A program made the position numbers and the translations under genes. 64,000 nucleotides of DNA. Source: Rhizomys pruinosus (lineage: Eukaryota; Chordata; Mammalia; Rodentia; Spalacidae). Each line of letters opens with the position of its first letter. Within the stretch, counting starts at the first letter, position 1. The stretch covers positions 260,469 to 324,468 of the forward strand of contig VZQC01006716.1 in NCBI GenBank assembly GCA_009823505.1, in the 5' to 3' direction. Below the pieces are notes generated by a model, which had not been told where the DNA came from, ran no database searches, and saw only the letters and a program-made list of their open reading frames with translations. Shown here piece after piece: positions 22,181 through 31,884 of the stretch.

Positions 22181-23866
22181 TTCAAGGGGTTCTGGGTCTG
22201 TGAACTGTCTCAAGTCTGGAAACCGGTCAACTGGGCGGGATTCGCTACTCCTAAAATCAAATGTTGACTTCCTGTCATTCGTTCTAGAGCTTTTCTGCTT
22301 ATACAGATCAAATAAAAACTTAGTAGGCTTCTTATGTATTTGGTTCCTGGGAACACCATGATTAATTAGCCAGTTCCAAAGATCATTTCGGGTCATGCCA
22401 TTATAGGTATTGTTTTGCCTTTGCCACCCATTATGATAATTACTGTAACTACGCTCATCTGGCCTTCTGCGATTCAGTGCTGCCACCTGACGCCTACCCT
22501 GAGGTCCTGTTAGACCTACTACGTGTACATTTAATTTATGCAAACGAGCCACAACTTCTCTAACTGTAAGATCTGGCATAAGAAATAGAGCAAAAACAAA
22601 GCTCTTCAAATGTTCTGGTGTCTCTCTCAGTACTTTCCATCTTATAAATTCAGTGAGTGGCATGTCCTCTGGGTCCTCATATTGTGGAGAATGTGGTTTT
22701 ACACTTCGAATCCACTCGAGCATGCCCATCTGCCTGACCCTCACAATCCCTTCATCAATACTAAGCCAAGGAATATCAGGCATCTCTAACTCGCTGTTAG
22801 TAGGCCATGTTTTAATAAATACATCAGCCAACCATTCAAATAAACTTTTAACACCTTTTTTAACTGCTCGAGCTTCCATGTTAAACCTAGAATCTCTACT
22901 CAGTGGGCTCATATCGATAAACTCAGTATGATCCAATTTTATATTCCTTCCACCATTATCCCACACCCTTAAAATCCATTCCCACACATATTCCTTAGGC
23001 TTCTGCCGGAATGAATCAGCAAACTCATTAATTTCTTTAGTAGTATATCGCACCTCCTCGTGGACCACACTTTCTATCTCACCTTGAGGGGCTTGCTTAG
23101 ACTTCAATCTGGTTATAGGTCTAGAGGCAACAATTGTTGGGCCCTGAGGGACATCAGCTCCCACTGGGAGGGGGGGATTAATTTCCTCAGGCAAGGGTGG
23201 GGAGGAGGGATCTGCAGGGTGTGGATTCTCTGCTGAGGGTGGGGAGGTTAATTCCTCAGATAAAGAAAATCCCTCAGAATCCGAGGGTTCAAAATCCTCA
23301 TCATCATAGTTCTCCCACACATCTCCATCCCAAGTTTCAGGGTTCCACCCTTTCCCCACCAGTGCTCTCACTTTAACTGCTGACACTTTTCGTGGCTGGG
23401 AATTAAATTTGCGTTGTAAATCAGCCAACCGTATAATAAGGGCTCCAGCTTGATTTTCTGCTGCTTTAGCTCTTTGGCTGCTGGAGAGAAGATTCTCTTC
23501 CAGAGCACACTTGGAAACCTTTAAACTGTTGTTTCGAATCCGGAGCTGGTCATTTTTATCACCGAGCTCCATATTTTCGTCTAACAGTTTATCCAGACAT
23601 GCTAGGAGCAACAAGGCAACATCATTATTTTCCTGATTTTTCTGCAATTTCTCGAACGTTTTATATATAGAGTCACTAAATTCCTTGCTTCTCACAAGAG
23701 GTGAGTTAGGTGAGTCAAATGGATCTATCTTCATAATTAGATCAAATAGTCTGCACCAAGGATTATCATTCCTCTTCATGCCACCAGGAGAGCCTTCAGT
23801 AACTCTAGGCTTCATTGGGTTGGAGAGCTGGCTCCAGAGGCTACCAAGCCCACTAAAGAAATTCAT
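22178..23866 (-). CDS. gag: ERV-L Gag polyprotein (Fv1-related family)
   Basis: 562 residues from an ATG 45 bp inside the 5' LTR. Residues about 82-155 are heptad-like (many Leu/Glu/Asn/Lys), consistent with the N-terminal coiled coil known in ERV-L Gag and Fv1. Residues about 205-245 are a Pro/Ser/Glu-rich linker. The capsid region runs from about 275; the stretch EDPEDMPLTEFIRW near 397-410 is my candidate for the major-homology-region-like segment. The C-terminal basic part has no CCHC zinc knuckle; ERV-L Gags are known to be unusual here. No N-terminal Gly-2 for myristoylation (MNFF). Gag assembles the particle and carries Pol. The frame is uninterrupted and ends at the UGA shared with pol. 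Assignment rests on position, structure and the pol neighbour. Confidence 0.88.
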   Translation of the reverse strand: MNFFSGLGSLWSQLSNPMKPRVTEGSPGGMKRNDNPWCRLFDLIMKIDPFDSPNSPLVRSKEFSDSIYKTFEKLQKNQENNDVALLLLACLDKLLDENMELGDKNDQLRIRNNSLKVSKCALEENLLSSSQRAKAAENQAGALIIRLADLQRKFNSQPRKVSAVKVRALVGKGWNPETWDGDVWENYDDEDFEPSDSEGFSLSEELTSPPSAENPHPADPSSPPLPEEINPPLPVGADVPQGPTIVASRPITRLKSKQAPQGEIESVVHEEVRYTTKEINEFADSFRQKPKEYVWEWILRVWDNGGRNIKLDHTEFIDMSPLSRDSRFNMEARAVKKGVKSLFEWLADVFIKTWPTNSELEMPDIPWLSIDEGIVRVRQMGMLEWIRSVKPHSPQYEDPEDMPLTEFIRWKVLRETPEHLKSFVFALFLMPDLTVREVVARLHKLNVHVVGLTGPQGRRQVAALNRRRPDERSYSNYHNGWQRQNNTYNGMTRNDLWNWLINHGVPRNQIHKKPTKFLFDLYKQKSSRTNDRKSTFDFRSSESRPVDRFPDLRQFTDPEPLE

Positions 23867-23887
23867 CCTTTCAATTCTGTTTCTCTA

Positions 23888-23905
23888 GAACCACTTCTGG
23901 TACCA
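23888..23905 (-). other. ERV-L primer binding site (tRNA-Leu type)
   Basis: Minus-strand TGGTACCAGAAGTGGTTC, 5 bp inside the 5' LTR. TGG start and position fit a PBS. HERV-L and MuERV-L take their names from a leucine-tRNA primer, and this sequence suits that class. Confidence 0.8.
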
Positions 23906-23910
23906 AAATC

Positions 23911-24378
23911 TGTATTAGTCAGGGTTCTCTAAAGAAACAGAAGCAACAGGATGAATATATATAACTATATACAATTTATTGATTTGCTCACGTGACGGAG
24001 CTCAACAGTAGCGCCGAACTGGAGAGGCCGGGAATCCAGGGAACTGCTCAGTCCGCAAGGCTGGATGTCTCAGGAGTCCCAGTCTAGTGCTGAAGGCCCG
24101 AATGGATTCCAGGAGATCTGCCAGTCTCAGTACACGCTGGGATCCGAAAGGTTGATCACAGCAGCAAGGCAAACTCACCAGATGAGAGAGAGGCAAGCCG
24201 CAGGAAGAAGGAAAAAGGACCAGCTCCCGCTGCCGTGGCCTTAAATACTGCCTGCCGGCAGAAGGTAACACCCACATTTGGGGTGGGCCATCCGGGTTGA
24301 GGTGGTCCAATCAGAAGACCCTTTTCTCTTATTTGTTCCTTAGTCCAGTCAAGTTGACACCCAGGATTAACCATGACA
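23911..24378 (-). repeat. ERV-L 5' LTR
   Basis: 468 bp, TGTCATGG...AATACA on the minus strand; nearly identical to 17823-18294. Carries the promoter elements listed separately and an AATAAA at 23975-23980. Confidence 0.92.
24240..24314 (-). promoter_or_regulatory. ERV-L LTR core promoter (CCAAT box and TATA-like box)
   Basis: On the minus strand CTGATTGG (inverted CCAAT, 24307-24314) is followed about 60 bp later by TATTTAAG (24240-24247). Spacing suits a Pol II promoter upstream of R. Both motifs are also intact in the 3' LTR. Confidence 0.65.
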
Positions 24379-24383
24379 TTAAT

Positions 24384-24740
24384 CAGCCAAATTTATTGCA
24401 GTGCTGCTTGGCAGACAGTCTTGCCAATCTGACTACTGCCCTGAATGAATGGGGTAAAGGGAATTTAAAGGGAAAAAACCACAGTGAAAACAAACAAACA
24501 AACAAACATGGCTGCCTTGTACTTCTGGCCCACTTAGAAAATGTCACAGTGTCTTTAAGCAGGATAAGCAAGTTGTAGAAGCCAAAATCAGCAGTTAATC
24601 ATGTCTATGTTTATATTTTATCAAGGTTGGAGTAGGCAATGGTCAGCAGAAGCATATTTCAAGGAAAGGGGAGGGGGTCAGGGCTGCCCGGAATTTGCTT
24701 TGCAGCCTTGAGCTAAGAATGAGTTTAAAATGTACAAAGT
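24384..24740. other. No gene seen; (AAAC)n tract
   Basis: Only a short CAAA repeat (about 24,488-24,508) stands out. Confidence 0.5.
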
Positions 24741-24741
24741 G

Positions 24742-24932
24742 TAGCCGGGCATAGTGACGCACGCCTTTAATCCTAGCGCTTGGGAGGCAGAGGCAGGCGG
24801 ATCTTTGTGAGTTCAAGGCCAGCCTGGTGTACAGAGTGAGTTCCAGGACAGCTGGGGCTACAGGGAGACCCTGTCTCGAAAAGACCAAAAAAAAAAATAA
24901 TAATAATAATAAAATAAATAAATAAATAAAAT
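24742..24932 (+). repeat. B1 SINE with AAT/AAAT tail
   Basis: 'tagccgggcatagtgacgcacgcc' through CCTGTCTCGAAAAGACC, then (AAT)n and (AAAT)n. Confidence 0.9.
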
Positions 24933-25250
24933 GTACAAAGTGGAGTCACTTCAGCCATCACAAAGCCATCAATAAGGAAGTGGAAGTGGCTGACAGGAAG
25001 TGCACTCTGACTCTCAAGACCTCCCCTTTCACTTACTCCTACCTTTAGCTCAGGGACATACTACTGACAATGACTGCTTGTTATGTTACTATTATAATAG
25101 TATTTACAGTTTTGGCTACTTGTGTTTATACTTTTTCACTTTTCTTACAAACTTGTCACATAGAGTTGGAGCTGAAATGCCCCCCACAGGCTCACTGTTT
25201 CCCCAGCTTACCACTATTTGGAAGCAGTAGAAACTTTAAAAGTCGGGGCC
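24933..25250. other. No gene seen
   Basis: Ordinary low-copy sequence; short open frames only. Confidence 0.5.
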
Positions 25251-25394
25251 ACCAGACATGGTGGCGCATGCCTTTAATCCCAGCACACGAGAGGCAGAGG
25301 CAGGTGGATCTCTGTGAGTTCAAGGCCAGCCTGGTCTACATAGGGAGCTCCAGGCCAGCTGGGACTAAAGGGAGAATCTGTCTCAAAAAGACAA

Positions 25395-25437
<43 letters not shown>

Positions 25438-25440
25438 ATA
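25250..25440 (+). repeat. B1 SINE and (AAAT)n microsatellite
   Basis: B1 at 25250-25395 with an uninterrupted AAAT run to 25440. Confidence 0.9.
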
Positions 25441-25700
25441 TTGGGGCCCAGTTGGAGTCTTTTGGTTATTAAGGCATCTGTGGGAACCCAGTCTCTTCCT
25501 TTTGCTCTCTCTTTTCTTCCTGGCAATGAGCAGCTCTGCTCCACCACATGGTCCTGCCACAACTGCTGCCTCACCACAGCTCCAAAGACAATGAGCCATT
25601 CATGGACTGAAACCTCCACAATGAGCCAAAATGAAAATTTCTCCTTATGAGCTGATCACTGCAGTTATTTGTTATGGTGATGAAAAACTGACTAGCCCAA
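25441..25700 (+). repeat. Likely MaLR-type LTR remnant
   Basis: The right part ('atggactgaaacctccacaatgagccaaaatg' ... 'gatgaaaaactgactagc') resembles the 3' end of old MaLR LTRs. The left part is unclear. Confidence 0.35.
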
Positions 25701-25704
25701 AAGC

Positions 25705-26385
25705 TGTGCAGAGATTAGACATCTGTTAAATGGTGATGCGGAGGATCACAGACAGCATCGTGTACAGAGGTGGGGCATGGTTTTTCTCACATTGGGAAGA
25801 TGTGCAGAGATTAGACATCTGTTAAACGGTGATGTGGAGGATCACAGACAGCATCATGTACAGAGGGGGGGCGTGGGTGTTCTCACATTGGGAAGATGTG
25901 CAGAGATTAGACATCTGTTAAATGGTGATGTGGAGGATCCCAGACAGCATCGTGTACAGAGGTGGGGCATGGGTTTTCTCACATTGGGAAGATGTGCAGA
26001 GATTAGACATCTGTTAAATGGTGATGCGGAGGATCACAGACAGCATCGTGTACAGAGGTGGGGCATGGTTTTTCTCACATTGGGAAGATGTGCAGAGATT
26101 AGACATCTGTTAAACGGTGATGTGGAGGATCACAGACAGCATCGTGTACAGAGGGGGGGCGTGGGTGTTCTCACATTGGGAAGATGTGCAGAGATTAGAC
26201 ATCTGTTAAATGGTGATGTGGAGGATCCCAGACAGCATCGTGTACAGAGGTGGGGCATGGGTTTTCTCACATTGGGAAGATGTGCAGAGATTAGACATCT
26301 GTTAAATGGTGATGTGGAGGATCACAGACAGCGTTGTGTACAGAGGTGGGGCGTGGGTGTTCTCACATTGAGAAGATGTGGCTTT
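25705..26385. repeat. 96-bp minisatellite, 7 units with three-unit higher-order period
   Basis: Each unit starts near TGTGCAGAGATTAGACATCT and contains a 'tcacattgggaagatg' end. Units fall into three types arranged c-a-b-c-a-b-c', giving a 288-bp superperiod. Because 96 is a multiple of three, one plus-strand frame stays open for 206 codons (25777-26397); I regard that as a by-product. Confidence 0.92.
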
Positions 26386-26427
26386 CTCCATCACTAGGAA
26401 GCATGACATAGCTGCTGCAGATAGCAT

Positions 26428-26790
26428 GGCTTTTTTTTTTTTTTTTTAGATAGGATCTCCCTATAGCCCCTGCTTTCCTGGAACTCACTCTGTAGACCAG
26501 GCTGGCCTTGAACTCACAAAGATCCACCTGCCTCTGCCTCCAGAGTGCTAAGATTAAAAGCTTGCGCCACCACACCTGGAAATGAGTGCTTACTACTCTT
26601 GCAGAGGACCTGAGTTTGATTTCCAGCACCCAGATGGGGCAGCTCTCAAAGACCTTGAATTCCAGCTCCAGGAGATCTGATGCCCTCTTCTGGCCTCTGC
26701 AGGCACCTGTAGGCAGACACATACATAATTTCTAATAATGATAGTAGGAAGAAGAGGAGGAGGAGGAGGTGGAGGAGGAGGAGGAAAGAG
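26428..26790. repeat. B1 minus, 5'-truncated B2 plus, GGA tract
   Basis: Reverse B1 at 26428-26578. B2 lacking its head at 26583-26730 (CTCTTGCAGAGGACCTGAG onwards), ending in a (GGA)n-rich tail. Confidence 0.75.
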
Positions 26791-27272
26791 AAGTGCTTTA
26801 CATACTTGATCATCATAGCAGTTGTAAAAATGGGGTTTCCCAAAAGCAAAACCCAAGACAAGACACTGTGTGCGGGTCGTTTCTTTGGAGGGTGATTTCA
26901 GTCCAAGCCAGACTATGGTGAGTAAGACTGGGAAACAAACGAACAAATAGTTGCTGTGGGAAGTGGGGCTCAGTTAAGCCAGGGACCAGGGGGAAACTGA
27001 ATTGTGCCTCTGAACCACCCCAGAGTCCCCTCTTTGACAATCAGGAAGACCTGCCTCTGTCACTGGTGGAGGATTTCACTGAGGGACACTAAATTCCCCA
27101 TAATTCTGGACTGTAAATGTTCCTGTGACACCAGAAACAGCCCAGAGGCAGCAAGAGACAAAGGCAGGCCCAGAAGTGGCGAGTGGCAGGCCAGAGGCAC
27201 TAGCTATCTCCTGCAGCTGCAATGGGCAGGAGGCTATGGAGTAGAGAATCATATGCTGTCCTATCATTAACC
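26791..27272. other. No gene seen
   Basis: Low-copy sequence. Open frames on both strands here are short and mutually overlapping, without recognisable domains. Confidence 0.5.
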
Positions 27273-27274
27273 CT

Positions 27275-27400
27275 GCTTTAGTTAAATAAACGGGAATTTG
27301 GAAAGGCTACCTGACCTGCCTAAAGTTACATGGCCAATGAGTGGCAGAACTAGGCATCACTGTGGGACTTTGGCCCATGCCCACCATTACTACCAAAACA
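27275..27400 (+). repeat. MIR fragment
   Basis: 'acctgcctaaagttacatggccaatgagtggcagaactaggc' matches the conserved MIR 3' region (acttgcccaaggtcacacagctagtaagtggcagagc). 27,401-27,770 shows nothing further. Confidence 0.6.
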
Positions 27401-27771
27401 CATACATCTCCTTAGGCACCCTGAAAAGTACAGAATTCATCACAGAAATCTGGAGTTGGAAGGTACACTTGAGATTATTGAGTTTATTCCTCTTATTCCC
27501 CAAGGAATAAACAGCCCAGAAATGCTGCGCTAACATGTAAACCTGAGGTCACGGTGATGGATGGTGATCAACACCCCAGGCAGACAGTACAGTAGGCCGT
27601 CCTTCACTATAGTGCAGACATCTGTGTAAATATAGTTAGCCTGCTAAAAAAATAAGATGCCATTATTCTTACTGCCAATCAACACATGCTATCTTGGAAA
27701 GTTAAATGTAGAGAGGGACCTCATTTCCTCCAAGTCTGATCACAAGCTCTGTACCTGATGGAATCTTTTTT

Positions 27772-28005
27772 TTAATTTTTTTAAATTTTATTTAACTTTT
27801 TCATGTGTATGAATGTACTGTCTGCATGCAGGCCTGTGCACCCATGTTGCCCAATGCTGCGGAGGTCAGAAGAGGGCGTCGGATTCCCCTGAAACTGGAG
27901 TTAAAGACGGTTTTCAGCCACCATGTGGGTGCTGGGGATCGAACTCGGGTCCTCTGCAAGAGCAGTTGGCGCTCTTAACCGCTAGGCCATCTCTCCAGCC
28001 CCCTG
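27772..28005 (-). repeat. B2 SINE
   Basis: Full reverse B2 ending GCCATCTCTCCAGCCCC. Confidence 0.9.
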
Positions 28006-28284
28006 ATGGAATCTTAAAGATTATTACATAGTTGATTATTTTTCTTCTTGCTGCCTAATGCTTTCTCCTGTGAAATCATTTCCTAAATAAGCATGTTACA
28101 GCTGAAGTGAAATTAGCAATTATAAATAAATGAACTACTTCTTATATTCTCTAGGAACCATTTTAGATCAACTAAAGTGTTATTCAATTAGCAAACTAAA
28201 AATGGTCTGCATAATTTCATTCATGTTTACAGTTTCCTGAAGGTGTCATGAACAGTCTCGTGTAAGTTTTAAAATATTAGAGGG

Positions 28285-29355
28285 GCTGCACAAAAGGTAA
28301 GGGCTCCTTGCCCCTAAGTTGGGATACATGCAGGAGGAGAGGCGATAAGAGCCTGCTGCCGAAGACCTGATGTTAACATGGGAGGGATGTATTGAGACCG
28401 CACATGCAAGTGTACAGATGGCCTCTGGAATGCCAGAGAGTGTTACCAAAGGCCACTAAACCAATAAAGCAAATACGGGTCTCCCTGAGTCAAGCAAGAC
28501 TCCACCGTCAGCACCAGCTACACCTCACCTGCCTGGAAATACTGTGCAGCAGAGGCAGCCATGTGCCTGTATATCCCAAATCTAATTGGCTTTTGGCTCT
28601 CTCCTTGGAGGAATAACCCATGGCTGATGCCACAAGCCTACATCCTCTACAGGTTAGGAGATGTTATAAGCCACAGTAAGACCCTGTCATATTTATCAGG
28701 GGGTAAAAATGTAATTCATGGATTAACATATCATCCAAATATATATGTCTATGCCAAAGTAACCTACCATAACTATTAGTGCTGCTTAAATACCTATATA
28801 TCTAATTGCTTGTGCTTCATTAGTAGGATCGAAAGGTTACCCCTGGACAAACTGTCAGCCCATGAAAGGAAACAGCCAGAATTGACCAGAATCCAAGTCA
28901 ACAGCTCCAGAGAGAGAGGACAGTTTTACTTCTCATCCACCTGTGCCCCTTTTCTAAGCCTAGGGAACAATCTGCAGAAGAGGGGGCGTGGTAGAATGTA
29001 AAGGCTGCGATTGGGGTGAACGGTGAAACTACAGCGATGTAGTCTGGACCCTCATTTGATCAACTTGATTGAACAAACAACCTGTCACCCCCCCCACTGA
29101 ATGGTGGGACTGTGGGGGTTTGGGCACACCAGTCTGTAGATTGGTTTTGCATGAAGGATGCTTATACTCATGGATTATCACTTATAGCTAAAAAATGAAA
29201 AAAAAAAACCTGAAAGATGCAGGACAGTTATGGCAGAATACATGATCTGGGACGGGGTGGGGGTGGGGGGGAAGGGAAAGGGAAATATGCCTGATCTGAA
29301 TTGGAAAATGATGTACGAAATGCACAAACCATCAATAAAAATTAAATTAAAAAAA
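28285..29355 (+). mobile_element. L1-like retroelement 3' end with target duplication
   Basis: Ends in 'aatgaaaaaaaaaaacctgaaagatgcagg' ... 'atcaataaaaattaaattaaaaaaa' (poly(A) signal and tail). The word aaaatattagaggggctg occurs just before it (about 28,269) and just after it (about 29,352), a good target-site duplication. No coding domain is visible. Its last part also occurs in reverse at 10.4-10.65 kb. Confidence 0.55.
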
Positions 29356-29361
29356 ATATTA

Positions 29362-29600
29362 GAGGGGCTGGAGAGATGGCCTAGAGGTTAAGAGCACCAA
29401 CTGCTCTTGCAGAGGACCCAAGTTCGATCCCCAGCACCCACATGGCGGCTGAAAACCATCTGTAACTCCAGTTCCAGGGGAATCCGACGCTCTCTTCTGA
29501 CCTCCGCGGCATTGCACAACACGGGTTCATGGACCTGCATGCAGACAGTACATTCATACACATAGAAGATAAATAAATAAAATTTAAAAAATAAAATAAA
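29362..29600 (+). repeat. B2 SINE
   Basis: Inserted next to the previous element, using the 'aaatattaga' target again (after its tail at about 29,598). Confidence 0.85.
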
Positions 29601-29806
29601 ATATTAGAAAGGTAATGCATATTGGTGGCTCGAGTGTAAAAGGAAGTAATAAAGACCCGTCACGATAAGATGAGAAAATGCCATTATAGCCTTCCAATTA
29701 TGATTTGATGAAATAATTCAACGAACTCATTAAATATTCTCATGAGAAATAACTATAAACTATTCTTGCATGCAGAGGGGAAACAAGCCTTTTATTAAAA
29801 GTTTCA

Positions 29807-29925
29807 GGCTGGGGATGTGCCTCTGTGGTAATATACTTGATTTACTCATAATAAGATCCTGGGTTCAGTTCCCAGCACTTCTAAAAGAAAAACAAAAACA
29901 ACTCTACAAACAAAACAAAAAAGAA
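29807..29925 (+). repeat. ID SINE
   Basis: 'ggctggggatgtgcctctgtgg' ... 'gatcctgggttcagttcccagcac' is the BC1-related ID element, with an A-rich tail. Confidence 0.85.
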
Positions 29926-29928
29926 AAT

Positions 29929-30350
29929 GGGGCTGGTGAGATGGCTCAGCTTTTAAGAGAGCGTAAGTGCTCTTGCAGAGGATCTGGGTTCATTCCTCGG
30001 CACCCACATGGGGCAGCAGTTCACAGTTGCCTGTATCTTCAGCTCCAGGAGATTTGATGAATTCTGCTCAACTCCATGGATACCTGTACTTACATGCACA
30101 AACTACATAAAAATAAATAAAATGAGAGGCTGGAGAGATGGCTCAGCAGTTAAGAGCACTGGATGTTCTTACAGAGGATTTGGGTTTGTCCCAGCACCTA
30201 CATGGCAGCTAACAACAATCTGTAACTCCAGTTCCAGGGTATCTGATGCCCTCTTCTGACTCCACAGGCATTGCATGACACTGGTGCACTTACATACACC
30301 CAAGCAATACACTCATACACATAAAATAAAAACAATAAATAAAATATATT
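29929..30350 (+). repeat. Two B2 SINEs in tandem
   Basis: Older B2 at 29929-30118 and a better-preserved B2 at 30127-30345, both plus strand, each with its own A-rich tail. Confidence 0.8.
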
Positions 30351-30539
30351 AAAATATTCTAAAATTGAATAAATTTAAAAAATAAAAACCACCTTAAGTG
30401 GTGGAGATTCTCATTTAGTAAGACCAAGTTACACTATAATGATGATTTACCTCAAAATGAAGACTCCATATCCAAACACATTAGCTCCTTATGCTACCAT
30501 GCCTGGCACTTAAACACCCATTTAAAAGTAGTCATTTTG

Positions 30540-30695
30540 CCGGGCATGGTGGCTCACACCTTTAATCCTTGCACTTGGTGGATTAAAGGCTGAGGCAGGT
30601 GGATCTCTGTGAGTTCAAGGCCAGCCTGGTCTACAGAGTGAATTCCAGGACAGCTGAGATTAAAGGGAGACCGTGTCTCAAAAAAGACCCCCCAA
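30540..30695 (+). repeat. B1 SINE
   Basis: 'gccgggcatggtggctcacacc' with a duplicated 'ggattaaaggc' segment inside. 30,350-30,540 and 30,696-31,055 show nothing recognisable. Confidence 0.8.
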
Positions 30696-31057
30696 AAGTA
30701 GTAATTTTGTAAATATTTAGTCTATGTTCTACCCCATAATTGCTTTGAGTTCTATACTTCTCCAAACCTAAAACTGTGGTCATTCTTTTACCTGCACACT
30801 ACATTAAAGGTACATAATAGCTTTGCTTCCAAAGAGGTGTAATTTTTTCCATAATGAATTAGTTGTTATCCCTTTAAAATCTTGAGTATTTTTACCATTG
30901 TGCCACACACAGTATAAATCCTAAAAGTCATTCCTATATTAGGGTGAAGTGTGTGTGTGAAAAGGAATATTATAGTTTAGCTTACAGATCTCAATTGGCT
31001 TTATTTGTGATTGTAAATGCCGGCAATACTTTCGTTCCATAAAGTAGACTATATGTG

Positions 31058-31345
31058 GGTCTGGAGAGATGGCCTAGCGGTTAAGAGTGCCGACTGCTCT
31101 TACAGAGGACCCGGGTTCGATCCCCAGCACCCACATGGTGGCTGAGAACCGTCTGAAACTCCAATTCCAGGAGAACTCCAGTTCCAGGGCAGTCCAACAC
31201 CCTCTTCTGACCTCCGCGGCATTCCAGGGGAGTCCGACACCCTCTTCTGACCTCCGCGGCATTGCACGATATGGGTGCACAAACTTGCATGCAGACAGAA
31301 CATTCATACACATACAGAAATAAAATTAATTAAAAAAAATTTTTT
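31058..31345 (+). repeat. B2 SINE with two internal tandem duplications
   Basis: Carries the long-subtype duplication (aactccaattccaggagaactcc). It also has a second direct duplication of about 49 bp in the 'ccgacaccctcttctgacctccgcggcatt' region. Confidence 0.85.
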
Positions 31346-31361
31346 TTAAAGTAGACTATAT

Positions 31362-31515
31362 GTGCCAGGCGTGGTGGCACACACCTTTAATCCTAGCATT
31401 TGGGAGGCAGAGGCAGGCAGATCTCTGTGAGTTCAAGGCCAGCCTGGCCTACAGAGTGAATTCCAGGACAGCCAGAGCTACAGGAAGACCCTGCCTCAAA
31501 AAGGATGAGAAAAAA
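31362..31515 (+). repeat. B1 SINE
   Basis: 'gccaggcgtggtggcacacacc' to GCCTCAAAAAGGATG. Confidence 0.9.
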
Positions 31516-31884
31516 AAAGTAGATTATATGTGTCAATTCAGTGGGCTGGAGTGTGCTAGAACCTGCTTTGTGGCTGTCTGGGAGATTCTTGAACAGAACT
31601 CTTCAGATCTATCCATTCCAGGACCAACCAGGTACTTCACGGTGGTGGCTGCTGGCTGACCAAAATAATTCCTGAATTTGGCTTCATTTTCTCTGCACAT
31701 ACAGCACCAAGCTATGACCAGCTAGCTGTAAGTGTATCTCCATCTGCACAGCCCCTCATTGAGGCCAATGGCCTTCCAAGGCATCACGACGTCACCTTAT
31801 CTGCCTGTGAAATCAGAGGTAAATTGGCTTGTCCTGGCAGAGTACACTAGTAACGTTCTGAAGAAAGCACTGCCTCTTATTCCA

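Larger units (their letters stand above)
17818..24383 (-). mobile_element. ERV-L provirus (MuERV-L-like), nearly intact
   Basis: Complete provirus on the minus strand: 5' LTR 23911-24378, tRNA-Leu-type primer site, gag 22178-23866, pol to 18629, short 3' leader, 3' LTR 17823-18294. The 5-bp target duplication TTAAT lies on both sides (17818-17822 and 24379-24383). LTRs run TG...CA and differ by 4 substitutions and two 2-bp indels over about 470 bp (roughly 0.9%). No env is present, as is normal for ERV-L. Matching target duplication, similar LTRs and full-length open gag and pol all say this insertion is recent and structurally complete. ERV-L Gag is the family from which the mouse restriction gene Fv1 arose (established knowledge). 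Whether it still transposes cannot be judged from sequence alone. Confidence 0.93.

Noticed and set aside
25777..26397. 206-codon repetitive open frame as a secreted or repeat protein gene
   Set aside because: Frame stays open only because the minisatellite unit is 96 bp. There is no promoter, splice context or domain, and flanks are repeats.
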